From contig NZ_CABTZR010000001.1 in assembly GCF_902489365.1 (NCBI RefSeq), positions 1 to 64,000 of the forward strand: a stretch of DNA of 64,000 bases, given 5' to 3'. This document shows, piece by piece, positions 36,824-45,445 of this stretch. How positions within the stretch are numbered: the stretch's first letter is position 1; every line of letters starts with the position of its first letter. A program made the position numbers and the translations under genes. Origin of the DNA: an uncultured Corynebacterium sp. (GTDB lineage Bacteria > Actinomycetota > Actinomycetes > Mycobacteriales > Mycobacteriaceae). Below the pieces are notes generated by a model, which was given only the letters and a program-made list of their open reading frames with translations, ran no database searches and was not told where the DNA came from.

Positions 36824-37012
36824 ATGACAGCCCCTATCTTCACGCCCAAAACCACAGCGGAGCTTCGCGCTGAACGTGAGCATGTACTTCAAGATCTTGC
36901 GCCCCGCACAATCGATGAGCTCCGCGAACAGCGCGCGGTTGATCAAATTTTAGCCATCGACGAGGCCACTCTGAATCGGTATGAAGCCCTGTGCTTCGTT
37001 ATCGGCGACTAG
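36824..37012 (+). CDS. small hypothetical protein
   Basis: A 62-residue, mostly helical and charged protein (TTAELRAEREHVLQDLAPRT, ELREQRAVDQILAIDEATLN) with one cysteine near the C-terminus. There is no signal or membrane segment. AGGA lies seven bases before ATG. No family is recognised. It lies between tRNA-Gly and the sortase gene and may belong to the inserted region. The coding call rests on the ribosome-binding site and protein-like composition only. Confidence 0.6.
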   Translation: MTAPIFTPKTTAELRAEREHVLQDLAPRTIDELREQRAVDQILAIDEATLNRYEALCFVIGD

Positions 37013-37119
37013 ACAGACACGTTTTCTCTCAGAGCTACATCGTCCCTAGCCTGAGATTCAAAAATTACCCCCACGTCAATACCAGGGCGTGCGGTAACAA
37101 ACCCCACAGGCAGGACACA

Positions 37120-38049
37120 ATGGGCAAGCACGAACCAGCGGAAATCAGCGACGCACCCAAGAAGAAGGGCGTCAACCCCAACGCCATCATTGCGTTAATT
37201 CTGATCCTCGTCGGTCTCGGTGTCTTGCTCTACCCCGTCGTGGCCACGCAGTGGAACAACCACACCCAATCCCGCGCCGCCGAGGAATACGCCAAGCTGG
37301 AGAAGCAAGCCCCGCCAGAAGTACTGCACACCGCCTGGGAGGAGGCACAGGCCTACAACGCCCAGCTGGGCCAAATCAGTGTGGAAGACGCTTGGACCAC
37401 CACCGATGACGAGAACTCTCCCGAGTACCAGCGCTACCGCCAATACCTGTCTGTGTTGTCAGAGACCGATGCCATGGGTCGCATCGTCATCCCCTCTATT
37501 GATTCCGATCTGCCCATTTATCACGGCACCTCAGAAAGAGCACTCTCCCGCGGCGCTGGCCACCTCTACGGCACGGACCTACCTGTCGGTGGCGTGGGGA
37601 ACGGCGAGGGCAGGCACGCAGCGCTCTCTGCTCACACGGGTCTACAGAATGCCACGCTGTGGGACAACCTCACCAAGGTCAAGAAGGGCGATGCTTTCTA
37701 CATCGCCGCCGGCGGCGAGAAGCTCAAGTACGAGGTGCACGATATTCGGGTCGTCGAGCCTGCGGACACCAGCTCGCTCCACCGTGAGCCAGGCCAGGAC
37801 CTCGTTACGCTCATTACCTGCACCCCCTACGGTGTAAATACCCACCGCTTGCTCGTCACCGGCCACCGAGTGCCAATGGATCCGGAAGACGAGGCCGCAT
37901 TCAACAGCTCTGGTATTCACTGGCAGTGGTGGATGTGGGCCATTCTGGCTGCCGCTGCCATCATCGTGCTTCTTCTCATCTACTGGTGGCGCAAATATGT
38001 CAGCAATGCCAAGGACACCGTGATTGACGACGACCCGCAGGACTCCTAA
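37120..38049 (+). CDS. class C sortase
   Basis: A 309-residue membrane-bound transpeptidase: N-terminal helix (about 22-43), catalytic domain with His172 (SAHTGL), Cys234 in TLITCTPYGVNTHR and Arg243, and a C-terminal helix (about 272-293) typical of pilus sortases. The lid loop, usually DPW/DPF, reads DAW (90-92) here. The ORF is open 43 codons upstream, but ATG 37120 follows AGGA and begins the cytoplasmic tail. It faces the pilus operon across a shared terminator. It may attach finished pili to the wall or polymerise another pilin. Confidence 0.92.
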   Translation: MGKHEPAEISDAPKKKGVNPNAIIALILILVGLGVLLYPVVATQWNNHTQSRAAEEYAKLEKQAPPEVLHTAWEEAQAYNAQLGQISVEDAWTTTDDENSPEYQRYRQYLSVLSETDAMGRIVIPSIDSDLPIYHGTSERALSRGAGHLYGTDLPVGGVGNGEGRHAALSAHTGLQNATLWDNLTKVKKGDAFYIAAGGEKLKYEVHDIRVVEPADTSSLHREPGQDLVTLITCTPYGVNTHRLLVTGHRVPMDPEDEAAFNSSGIHWQWWMWAILAAAAIIVLLLIYWWRKYVSNAKDTVIDDDPQDS

Positions 38050-38068
38050 CCGACAATGAGCATGCAAT

Positions 38069-38112
38069 AAGGCCCGCCCTTCCTTTTGTTATTGGAAGAG
38101 CGGGCCTTTTCT
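38069..38112. terminator. bidirectional terminator between sortase and tip pilin genes
   Basis: AAGGCCCGC (38069-38077) pairs with GCGGGCCTT (38099-38107); inner bases CTTCC/GGAAG extend it. TTTTCT follows on the plus strand and a T run on the reverse strand (TT ATTGCATG). It serves both converging genes. Confidence 0.88.
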
Positions 38113-38135
38113 AACAGAAACCGCTAACGCTTGTT

Positions 38136-41100
38136 CTATACCCGGCGACGTCGCAAAGCAAGGCACCCAGCCGCGATAATAGTGACTCCGGTGAGCGCCC
38201 ACAGGCCTACGCCCTCACCACCGGTCTTGGGCAGCGTGCCCTTGGTGATGTCGGCGACCTGAAGGACCCCGAGCTTCTTCACGCAATTGGTACCGGTATC
38301 GGGCTCAGCGCACCTATTGCCTGTGATCACGGGACCTCCAGAGAGCACCTTGATGACTGCATTGCCATTCTGATCCCACTCCGTCGAGAACTTGATCGGC
38401 GCGGGCAGCAGGTTATAGCCGTTCGGCGCCTTCGTCTCGATGAGGTAATAAACGCCAGGGGCATCCAAGCCTTCGAGCTTGACGCGGCCTGTGGTGGTGG
38501 TCGTGGACTGCTTCACCACGGGGTTAGCATCAACGTTGACGCTGCCATCCGCGTTTAGCTTCAGGTTGCCGTTAGCATCACTGCGGTGGACGGTGAACTG
38601 CGCGCCGCCAAGCAAACCGTCGGTTTGGATCTCGTCCGGGTTGTCCGGGTTATAGCTCGCCTTTTCGAGCAGGACGTCCATCGTTTCCTTGGTCCCCAGC
38701 GGGATACAGTCAGTATCCTTCCAGCCGCCCATTTCTGCCTCATTCATGAGGCCAAATTTAGGCTCGTACAGGCCACCCTTGGTGTAGCAGCGGGTGTTTC
38801 CTGAAGGTTGGCTCGGGTAGCCGGCGGGTACAGAGGTGCTGTCCAGTTTTGAACGATCCAGCTTGAAGCGCACCGTTACCTCGTAGACGTGCTGCCCAGT
38901 GCTTCCGTCAACACCCTTGGGTTTAATGATCTTCGGAGTGTCATTCTTGTTGAGCTCAAAGGGGCCGGCACCTTGGTACGCACGCGGCTGGCTGGTCTTG
39001 TTGAACTCGTCCTTGAAGATCACAGTGGCCCCAGTAACCGTGGCAGCACCAACAAACCTCGGGGTGTCCGTGAGCTTGCCGTAGATCACGTCGTTGGTGT
39101 CGAAGCCAGGTGCGTCCGGTGCCTCAACTACGACGTTGTACTTCGCGGTATATTCATTCGCTGCACCAGGAACAGGTTGCGGTGTGCTGTCGACGGCAAC
39201 CTTATTGAAACAGGCTTCAGTAGCGACGTTGTCATCTTCAGCCGGGCTAGACTCCCCGTCCGTAGCCTGGAAAGCAACCTTGTTCGGACTACATACCGTC
39301 TTGAGGTTCCCGTATTCATCTGTTCGCACCGGCGCAGAGACGACATACTCTACCTTCGCGTGCCCTGGAAGAGTACCAACATAGCCCATCATGTATCGGG
39401 ACTCACCGTCCGCTCCGGATGGGACAATCATGCCTGCATAAATACCAGTTCCCGGCGCAATCTGATCAGGCCCGGGCTTTTGACCGTTGACCTCGGTAGA
39501 TCCTGCTCCAAATCCCTCGAATTTCGCAGTGGGACCGGAAGCGTTCACTCCATAGTGAGTATCCGTTGGTAGGTATTCCCAGAATGTGCCGCCCGAACTG
39601 GTGTTATCCGTGGTGTTTTCCACGGAGATGGTCCAGAAAGTACGCACCTCGCCGTTTACCACCTTGGTCTCCGAGCGTTGCTTCTTCACCGCAATGTTTG
39701 ATTGCAGCCCTGGCGGTGGCGGAACTAGGTCGGAGGCCGCGTCCGTGTTAAATGAAGCAGGCAGGTTGTTCATTATGTTGACCAGCTCGAACTTCGGGCT
39801 ATCATCATCTGGGTTGGTGATCTTTAGCTCAAAGCCCAGCTGATTCGCATTCGCACTACCCGAGCCAAAGCCCAGGTTTCCATTGGAGTAGGTCCACGCC
39901 TTGCCCCAAGAAGCAGAGGGGTTCGAGATCGTGCGCCCATCGAAGGTCTTGATGCCGGTGAGATCCCAGGTCCTGATGTCGCCGGTCTGTGTGTCAATGC
40001 GTTCAAGGATAAGCTTGTCGCCTGCCTGAGCCTTACTCTGGAAACCCCACATATACTTCTGGGCCTGCGGGAGCACCGCCCAGTCCTCCGAGTAGGACTT
40101 CTGGCTTCCTAGCACGCGTTGAGCCGTGACTTTGTCGACGTCGACCTTATAAAGGTGACGGCTACCAGAAGTGGACGTGTTGGCCACAAAGAATCCCTCG
40201 CTGGTGTACACGCCAGCGTTGAGGACATCCCGGTCGCCGCTCGTTTCAAACGGGGTACCGGTACTTCCGGCCTTTAAAATAGGCCCAAGATTATATACTT
40301 CACCGGTTGCCGGATTGATCTGAAGGAGATTTCCTGCCGGGTAGCAAGGATCACCATTTCGGCCGCGACTCTGGCTCACCGCATAGAGCCAGTTATCACT
40401 CGAATCAAAGGCTAGAGCATTGTACACCCAGGGAGTGGACTCTCCCACCTGGCGAAAGTCTCGGCCTTGGTTGACTTGACGGCTCAGAATGGAAGTGTCT
40501 CGGCGAAGATCCTTAGGTTCACTGGTTACAACGTAGACAGGGTTACCGTCGGCAAATTCAGCTGGGGTGAGATCGCGCTTTGGCTGTCTGCTTGTAACCG
40601 GATCTTGGCACTCCTCTTTCGCAGGAACGGTGAAGGAAGCTGTAAACACTGTATCGGCTGGCCCGCGGTGAACACCCTTAAACTGAATCTGTGCGGTGCC
40701 ACCAATAGTAATCTGCGGCAGGATGACTTGGTATTCCTTGGCGCTAATCCTTTTGTAGGTCACCTTCGCCTCATACCAACCTCCGTTGGCACCGGTGTAA
40801 TAGATCGTCAGGTCATCAGGGTTAGTCGATAAATAACTGTTAACGCTGGATTTGAGGGTAACCACCGTGCCTTGCGGAATGGACAGCTGGCCGCCAAAAA
40901 GCTCACCGGCCGGAATCTTAAAGTTCGGGATATAGCGGCTTCCCTTGAGCACGTATCCATCGTTTACCATCGTGATGGTGCGGTCGCCTGCAGCGTACGG
41001 GGTAATGTTCGGCGCCGCCATCAGACGGGCTGGGGCCGCGTCAACGTCAGCAATATCAAGCGGCTCAGTCACCTCCGAAGGGGCTTCTAAGGCTTCGCTG

Positions 41101-41639
41101 GATTCAGGTGATGACGTGCTGGTAGTCTCCTCGGCTACTCCACGCGCATCGACGGATATCCCGCTCAGTTCGGAATCCTCTGCGACCGCCGGGGTCTTCA
41201 ATGAGAAAGCTGCTCCCGCTGGCACGTCAGTAGAAAGGCCAGTGATGCGGAAAGTCACTGAAGAGCTGGTCGATTTTACAACGAGGTTGTCTCCTTCGCG
41301 GACGGGGATCACTTCGCCGTCGATAGTCAGTGTGTAGGCCGAGCCGTCGAACTCTAGTCCTGCAGTCTCAACAGTGAACTCCAAGTCCTCCACGGTTCCG
41401 GCGTCAATAACGTGGCCTTCAAACGTTGCGGAGTCGCCAGCAGTCAGGCTCAGCTGGTCTGCAGAATCGAGCTCAGCGCGCAGGGCCGTGGTTTGTGCTT
41501 CAGCGACAGCACCAATGATGCCGGGCAGAGCAGCCGGTGCAGCAACACCAACAATGAGAGCCAGTGCAGCAATGAACGCCGCTAAGACGCGCCAGCGGTA
41601 CACTACCGGCTCGGCCGAGTGAGTATCTGTCCAGGACAT
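38136..41639 (-). CDS. large pilus tip-type surface adhesin with LPKTG anchor
   Basis: An 1167-residue surface protein, last gene of the pilus operon, in the SpaC position. An N-terminal export segment (WRVLAAFIAALALIVGVAAP) is preceded by a polar stretch. A long beta-rich region follows, including a propeller-like part (about 370-660; WVYNALAFDSSDNWLYAVS, WAVLPQAQKYMWGFQSKAQ) of the DUF6923 kind. A SpaA-like domain with the E-box YYLIETKAPNGYNLL lies near the end. The sorting signal LPKTG starts at residue 1136, followed by a hydrophobic stretch and RRRR. Its ATG overlaps the basal pilin stop (TAATG). Confidence 0.88.
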   Translation of the reverse strand: MSWTDTHSAEPVVYRWRVLAAFIAALALIVGVAAPAALPGIIGAVAEAQTTALRAELDSADQLSLTAGDSATFEGHVIDAGTVEDLEFTVETAGLEFDGSAYTLTIDGEVIPVREGDNLVVKSTSSSVTFRITGLSTDVPAGAAFSLKTPAVAEDSELSGISVDARGVAEETTSTSSPESSEALEAPSEVTEPLDIADVDAAPARLMAAPNITPYAAGDRTITMVNDGYVLKGSRYIPNFKIPAGELFGGQLSIPQGTVVTLKSSVNSYLSTNPDDLTIYYTGANGGWYEAKVTYKRISAKEYQVILPQITIGGTAQIQFKGVHRGPADTVFTASFTVPAKEECQDPVTSRQPKRDLTPAEFADGNPVYVVTSEPKDLRRDTSILSRQVNQGRDFRQVGESTPWVYNALAFDSSDNWLYAVSQSRGRNGDPCYPAGNLLQINPATGEVYNLGPILKAGSTGTPFETSGDRDVLNAGVYTSEGFFVANTSTSGSRHLYKVDVDKVTAQRVLGSQKSYSEDWAVLPQAQKYMWGFQSKAQAGDKLILERIDTQTGDIRTWDLTGIKTFDGRTISNPSASWGKAWTYSNGNLGFGSGSANANQLGFELKITNPDDDSPKFELVNIMNNLPASFNTDAASDLVPPPPGLQSNIAVKKQRSETKVVNGEVRTFWTISVENTTDNTSSGGTFWEYLPTDTHYGVNASGPTAKFEGFGAGSTEVNGQKPGPDQIAPGTGIYAGMIVPSGADGESRYMMGYVGTLPGHAKVEYVVSAPVRTDEYGNLKTVCSPNKVAFQATDGESSPAEDDNVATEACFNKVAVDSTPQPVPGAANEYTAKYNVVVEAPDAPGFDTNDVIYGKLTDTPRFVGAATVTGATVIFKDEFNKTSQPRAYQGAGPFELNKNDTPKIIKPKGVDGSTGQHVYEVTVRFKLDRSKLDSTSVPAGYPSQPSGNTRCYTKGGLYEPKFGLMNEAEMGGWKDTDCIPLGTKETMDVLLEKASYNPDNPDEIQTDGLLGGAQFTVHRSDANGNLKLNADGSVNVDANPVVKQSTTTTTGRVKLEGLDAPGVYYLIETKAPNGYNLLPAPIKFSTEWDQNGNAVIKVLSGGPVITGNRCAEPDTGTNCVKKLGVLQVADITKGTLPKTGGEGVGLWALTGVTIIAAGCLALRRRRV

Positions 41640-42541
41640 TAGCGTCCCTCGCTTTCTGAATTCTTCCTGCGGCTAAAAGCAATCATCACGAAACCGGTAG
41701 CAATCAATGCCAACGCTCCGGCCACCACACCGAGTACTTCTGCACCGGTCATTGCCAATGAGCCTCCATTCCCTTGCGAACGGTTCGGGGAATCTGAAGT
41801 TGTGTTTGTACCAGATTCCGGGTTGTTAGGTGGCGTTGTCCCAGGCTCGTGCGGAGTCTCTCCTGGCTTTGTCGGTGGTACCGGGGGAATCAACGGAGGG
41901 AACACCGGCGGAAACTTTGGCGTTGTCCGCGGAGTACTCGAGGTTGTCGATGGAGTATTCGGGGTTGTCGGGGCCGTGGGGGTCGTCGGCGGCGTCGGCG
42001 TTTCACCCGGCTTGTGGGTCTTGGCCACAATCACTCCTGGCACTGGGTTCGGATTGTCCACCACTGTGTGGAACGGAACCACCACCACAAACGGACTAAT
42101 CTCCCGGTAGGAGTCATCCGGGGCCGTCGACGTCACCACATAGAAACCATTGGCAAGACCACCAAACGTCACCTCTCCATTGGCATCGGTGACTTTCTCC
42201 GCGTGCATATCAGTGCGCCAATCACGAACCTCGTCGAGATTCGCGTTCCGTACGCGGGCTGCGTCGTCAGCGTTGGTCGGGTCCAAGCCGGCAAGCCGGG
42301 CCAGACGAATCGTAACTCCCTGAATCTTTCCCGCAGGCGCATGACCATCGTCATTCGGATTACCTTGTGTAAGCCGCACTGTCACCGTATCCGTAGCCAT
42401 AGTGCGCTCCGAACCAGTGGACTGCTGCCCGGCAACCTGCACCGCTTCCGCAGCAACCGTGCCCGGCCCTGCGAACGCAACCGCACACGCTACTCCGACG
42501 GCAACCACTCGGGCCGACCATGCATTTGTCAACCTCTTCAT
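41639..42541 (-). CDS. minor/basal pilin (SpaB-like) with LAMTG anchor
   Basis: A 300-residue pilin: signal peptide (ending near AAEA), one SpaA-type beta domain (about 50-170; VTDANGEVTFGGLANGFYVV), then a Pro/Thr-rich stalk (about 175-255, TPTPPTTPTAPTTP-type) and the sorting signal LAMTG at 262 with hydrophobic stretch and RRK tail. C. diphtheriae basal pilin SpaB also has an LAxTG signal, used by the housekeeping sortase to anchor the fibre, so a basal role is likely. The order shaft-sortase-base-tip matches spaA-srtA-spaB-spaC. Confidence 0.85.
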   Translation of the reverse strand: MKRLTNAWSARVVAVGVACAVAFAGPGTVAAEAVQVAGQQSTGSERTMATDTVTVRLTQGNPNDDGHAPAGKIQGVTIRLARLAGLDPTNADDAARVRNANLDEVRDWRTDMHAEKVTDANGEVTFGGLANGFYVVTSTAPDDSYREISPFVVVVPFHTVVDNPNPVPGVIVAKTHKPGETPTPPTTPTAPTTPNTPSTTSSTPRTTPKFPPVFPPLIPPVPPTKPGETPHEPGTTPPNNPESGTNTTSDSPNRSQGNGGSLAMTGAEVLGVVAGALALIATGFVMIAFSRRKNSESEGR

Positions 42542-42545
42542 CGCT

Positions 42546-43484
42546 TTACTCCCGCACGCTACTTTCCTTATTAATTACTTCTTGCACCCCGGTAGCCGCC
42601 TTCTGGCGCCGCAGCCACCAAACTAGCCAACAACCAATAACAATCACCGCAGCTAGCAGCACAAACATCCACCACTGCCAGCCCGGGCCATGGGAGCCTT
42701 CAAACAACGTTTCTTCCCCCGGCTCTAAGGCCACCTGATGGCCACGCACCAACAAGCGATGCGTATTGATCCCGTACGGGGTGCACGTAATCAACGTGAC
42801 GTAATCCTTATTGGCGACTGGCCGCAGACTATCTACCTCACTCGGCAGAACCACTTGTATGTCATCTACAACATACTTCATTTTATGGCCAGCAACCTGG
42901 ATATAGAATGCATCGCCCTTAGCGGCCGAATTGAGGTGATCAAACATCGTCGAATTTGATAGACCCGTGTGCCCGGTGATGACGGAATGAGTTCCTGCTC
43001 CTCCTACCGGCAAATCAGAGCCATACAAGTGCCCTAACCCACGCTGCAGTGTTTTGTCCGCAGTGCCATGAAACACCGGCAGATCGACGTCTATTGCTGG
43101 GAACACGAGGCGGGCCATCGCTTCGGTCTCACCCAACTGTTCCAGGTAAGCCTCATAATCGGGATTATCCACACCGATACGGTTCAGCCACGGATCCAAG
43201 ATCGGACCCGACGTATGCTCCTCGTTGTACGCATGCGCAGCATCCCATACGGAGTCCTGCACCTGCGCCGGTGTCTCTTTGTCCAGTCGCGCATACTCTT
43301 GCGCCACCCGTGAGGCATTCCAGTTGTTCCAGGCGGTCGAGACCACTGGGTACAGCATCACCAACAACCCGACGACAACGATTACCGCCGGAAGAGCTAA
43401 GCCTCCACGGCGCCTGTGCCGCCTGCCAGTTTCTTGGCCTACCACCGAAGTCAACGACCCGCACCACCCAAAACAATGCCCCAC
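42546..43484 (-). CDS. class C pilin-polymerising sortase
   Basis: Up to 312 residues. Numbered from GTG 43484: N-terminal helix (about 29-50), lid motif DPW (97-99), catalytic His172, Cys234 in TLITCTPYGINTHR and Arg243, and a C-terminal helix with WWLRRQK. The DPW lid identifies a pilin polymerase of SrtA/C type that links the pilin lysine to the LPxTG of the next subunit. No ribosome-binding site precedes GTG 43484. An internal TTG or GTG within the first 15 codons may be the real start. It is second in the operon, after a 160-bp gap with stem-loops. Confidence 0.9.
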   Translation of the reverse strand: MGHCFGWCGSLTSVVGQETGRRHRRRGGLALPAVIVVVGLLVMLYPVVSTAWNNWNASRVAQEYARLDKETPAQVQDSVWDAAHAYNEEHTSGPILDPWLNRIGVDNPDYEAYLEQLGETEAMARLVFPAIDVDLPVFHGTADKTLQRGLGHLYGSDLPVGGAGTHSVITGHTGLSNSTMFDHLNSAAKGDAFYIQVAGHKMKYVVDDIQVVLPSEVDSLRPVANKDYVTLITCTPYGINTHRLLVRGHQVALEPGEETLFEGSHGPGWQWWMFVLLAAVIVIGCWLVWWLRRQKAATGVQEVINKESSVRE

Positions 43485-43564
43485 GCGCTAGCGCAGCGCG
43501 ACCGGGATTACAACGAAAGATAAAGATAGGGACCGGAATCTACGCCTAGTCCAGTCCCCTCATT

Positions 43565-43626
43565 GGGTCGGGCGGCCTACCTTGGCTACCCGACCCGCAG
43601 CGCAGACCACCATGGACAGTCTGCGC
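43565..43626 (-). promoter_or_regulatory. two stem-loops between major pilin and sortase genes
   Basis: GGGTCGGG (43565-43572) / CCCGACCC (43589-43596), and AGCGCAGAC (43599-43607) / GTCTGCGCT (43619-43627). Both are perfect. They lie 21-83 bp past the major pilin stop, with no long T-run. They probably act as partial terminator or RNA stabiliser so that shaft pilin exceeds the sortase, base and tip. Confidence 0.65.
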
Positions 43627-43647
43627 TACCGGAACTACGCCCGGCTA

Positions 43648-45111
43648 TTAGTTACGCGCGGTACGACGAGCGAACCAAGCACCTGCCGCAACAATCGCTG
43701 CACCGATAGCTGCCAGGATGCCCACACCGGCGCCACCAGTCATCGGCAGGTTCGGGGTGTCGCGCTTGACGTTCTCAATCTCTGATACGAGGGTGATGGC
43801 ATCGTCGCCCTCACCGGTCTTCGCGATATTCTCGCGGGTGAAGTCAATCTCGGTAACGTTCTTCTCCGGCAGTACATAACCAGCCGGAGCCTTGGTCTCC
43901 TTCAGACAGAACTTCTTCGTAGCCGGTGCTTCCTTGTTGTCCTCGAAATCCGTGACGTGCAGACCGTCGATGGTGATGGTGCCATCGGTACCCGTGGTCC
44001 ATTTGTCCTGTTCCTTGACAGTCAGCTTCGCGCCCAAGTTAGCTGCCGAGGTGCACTGGTAGAGCTCAAACTCAGCGCCTTCCAGGACCTTGCCAGTCTC
44101 CTTGCCATCCTTCTTCACAACCTTCAGCTTGCCGTGGTAGGTCACGACCTCGTTGGTCTTGTTCGTGACCTCGTTACCGGTATTCGGGTTGTTGAAGATG
44201 ACGTCAGCCTGGTTCTTCAGCTCAGTGGTGTCGCCAACCTCCTTGCGCTTAACCTCGAAAGTCAGGGACATTTTGTCACCGGACTTGACCTTGGCAAGAC
44301 CAGCATCGGTCAGCTTCACGACAAGCTTGTTGCCGTTCTCAGCGGGGTTGTTCACGGAATAGTCGCCGGCCTCAAGAACGGTGTCGCCGGCCTTGACCTC
44401 GGTAACCTGCTGGAAGTCCAGGCGCTTGTCCAGCTGATCCTCGAAACGGAAAGCAGTCAGCTTCTTGCCTTCGCCCCAGGTTGGGGCATCCGCATTGATG
44501 GTGTAGGAGTAGGCGTCCTGGATGTTCTTATCCGCATCCTTAACGGTCTTCTCGGTCTTGGTTTCCGTGTTCTTCGGGTAGGCCACAACATCGTAGTTCC
44601 ACGCGTCGGAGGCCTCGTTAACCATCGGCACCGACACGATGAACGGAGCACCAGAAACGATGCCAGCCGGAGCGCCGGTCTCCTCAACGAGGTAGATGCC
44701 CAACGGAAGATCAGTGAAGGCTACCTTGCCCTCAGCATCGGTGGTCAGCTCGAACGTCGTGTTAGTCTTGTTTTCGTCCTTGACATCTGCAGCCGACTTC
44801 GGGAAGGTCGACCAGTCACCATTCTGCAGGTCGTAGTCAAGCTTGGTGATCTTGTAAGTCACACCAGAAAGAGGGTCACCCGGTACGTTCCCCATCTCCC
44901 CACCGGTCGCGGGGGTGTCGGACTCAGCACCCTTCTTCTTGTAGAGGGTAATCGAACCCTTCTTGCTGAAATCGATGTTTGCCTTGTTCACGGCACCCTG
45001 CTCAACGGCAGGTGCTTCCTCGGCCAGGGCGCCCGGAGCGGAGATTCCCAGGGAGAGGCCTACGACTGCTGCGAAAGTGACCGAACGAGCGGTACGAGAG
45101 ATCTTGTTCAC
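43648..45111 (-). CDS. major (shaft) pilin, SpaA-type, LPMTG anchor
   Basis: A 487-residue pilin, first gene of the operon. The signal peptide (about 1-31) ends in APGALA. The pilin motif WNYDVVAYPK (171-180) carries the linking Lys180. Further Ig-like domains follow, with an E-box in CLKETKAPAGYVLP and a probable Cys pair. The sorting signal LPMTG is at 455, then a hydrophobic stretch and RRTARN. GTG 45111 has AAAGGA nine bases upstream and begins right before the signal peptide, so the longer ORF (to 45249) is not used. Expression may depend on the C-tract upstream. Confidence 0.92.
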   Translation of the reverse strand: MNKISRTARSVTFAAVVGLSLGISAPGALAEEAPAVEQGAVNKANIDFSKKGSITLYKKKGAESDTPATGGEMGNVPGDPLSGVTYKITKLDYDLQNGDWSTFPKSAADVKDENKTNTTFELTTDAEGKVAFTDLPLGIYLVEETGAPAGIVSGAPFIVSVPMVNEASDAWNYDVVAYPKNTETKTEKTVKDADKNIQDAYSYTINADAPTWGEGKKLTAFRFEDQLDKRLDFQQVTEVKAGDTVLEAGDYSVNNPAENGNKLVVKLTDAGLAKVKSGDKMSLTFEVKRKEVGDTTELKNQADVIFNNPNTGNEVTNKTNEVVTYHGKLKVVKKDGKETGKVLEGAEFELYQCTSAANLGAKLTVKEQDKWTTGTDGTITIDGLHVTDFEDNKEAPATKKFCLKETKAPAGYVLPEKNVTEIDFTRENIAKTGEGDDAITLVSEIENVKRDTPNLPMTGGAGVGILAAIGAAIVAAGAWFARRTARN

Positions 45112-45212
45112 GGAAACAGGTCCTTTACATGAGTTGTGTAATGAGACACCGCGCCTCATCAGCTGTACGCAATCCACTCCACACGGTTTACACACCATGG
45201 CCCGGCCCATCG

Positions 45213-45365
45213 CTAAGAGTCTTTCACCCACATAGAGCGACGTCCCCAAGAAGGTAAGGCACCTACCCGGGCCCCTAGCCTAAGTAACGGTAGCCTGTGG
45301 ATTACATAGCTAGACCCTATACCTAGAAGAAGAAATGCGATATCGAACAAATGCCCGCTTCCCAT
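45213..45365 (-). CDS. possible 50-codon leader ORF before the major pilin gene
   Basis: ATG 45365 to stop 45213, within the presumed 300-nt leader of the pilin mRNA. The product would have a hydrophobic start and a basic end (SWGRRSMWVKDS). A GAGAGGG sequence lies about 12 bases before ATG. No family is known. Leader-peptide attenuation is known for some streptococcal pili, but here it is only a possibility. Confidence 0.25.
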   Translation of the reverse strand: MGSGHLFDIAFLLLGIGSSYVIHRLPLLRLGARVGALPSWGRRSMWVKDS

Positions 45366-45393
45366 AAAACCAGCTAGCCCTCTCAAGTAATCG

Positions 45394-45404
45394 CCCCCCC
45401 CCCC
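45394..45404. repeat. homopolymer of 11 C (11 G in the pilus transcript)
   Basis: Eleven consecutive C between the candidate pilus promoter and the major pilin gene, about 285 bp before GTG 45111 and at about +6 to +16 from the predicted transcription start. Such a run is rare by chance and prone to slippage. Confidence 0.97.
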
Positions 45405-45416
45405 GCGCAGATAATA

Positions 45417-45445
45417 ATTATATTCGCAGTTAAACTGCGGTATTG
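45417..45445 (-). promoter_or_regulatory. candidate pilus operon promoter with internal palindrome
   Basis: On the reverse strand a perfect -10 TATAAT (45422-45417), a 17-bp spacer and a weak -35 CAATAC (45445-45440). The spacer holds the palindrome CGCAGTT-A-AACTGCG (45425-45439). A regulator bound between -35 and -10 is expected, as for MerR-like activators or a simple repressor. Confidence 0.6.
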
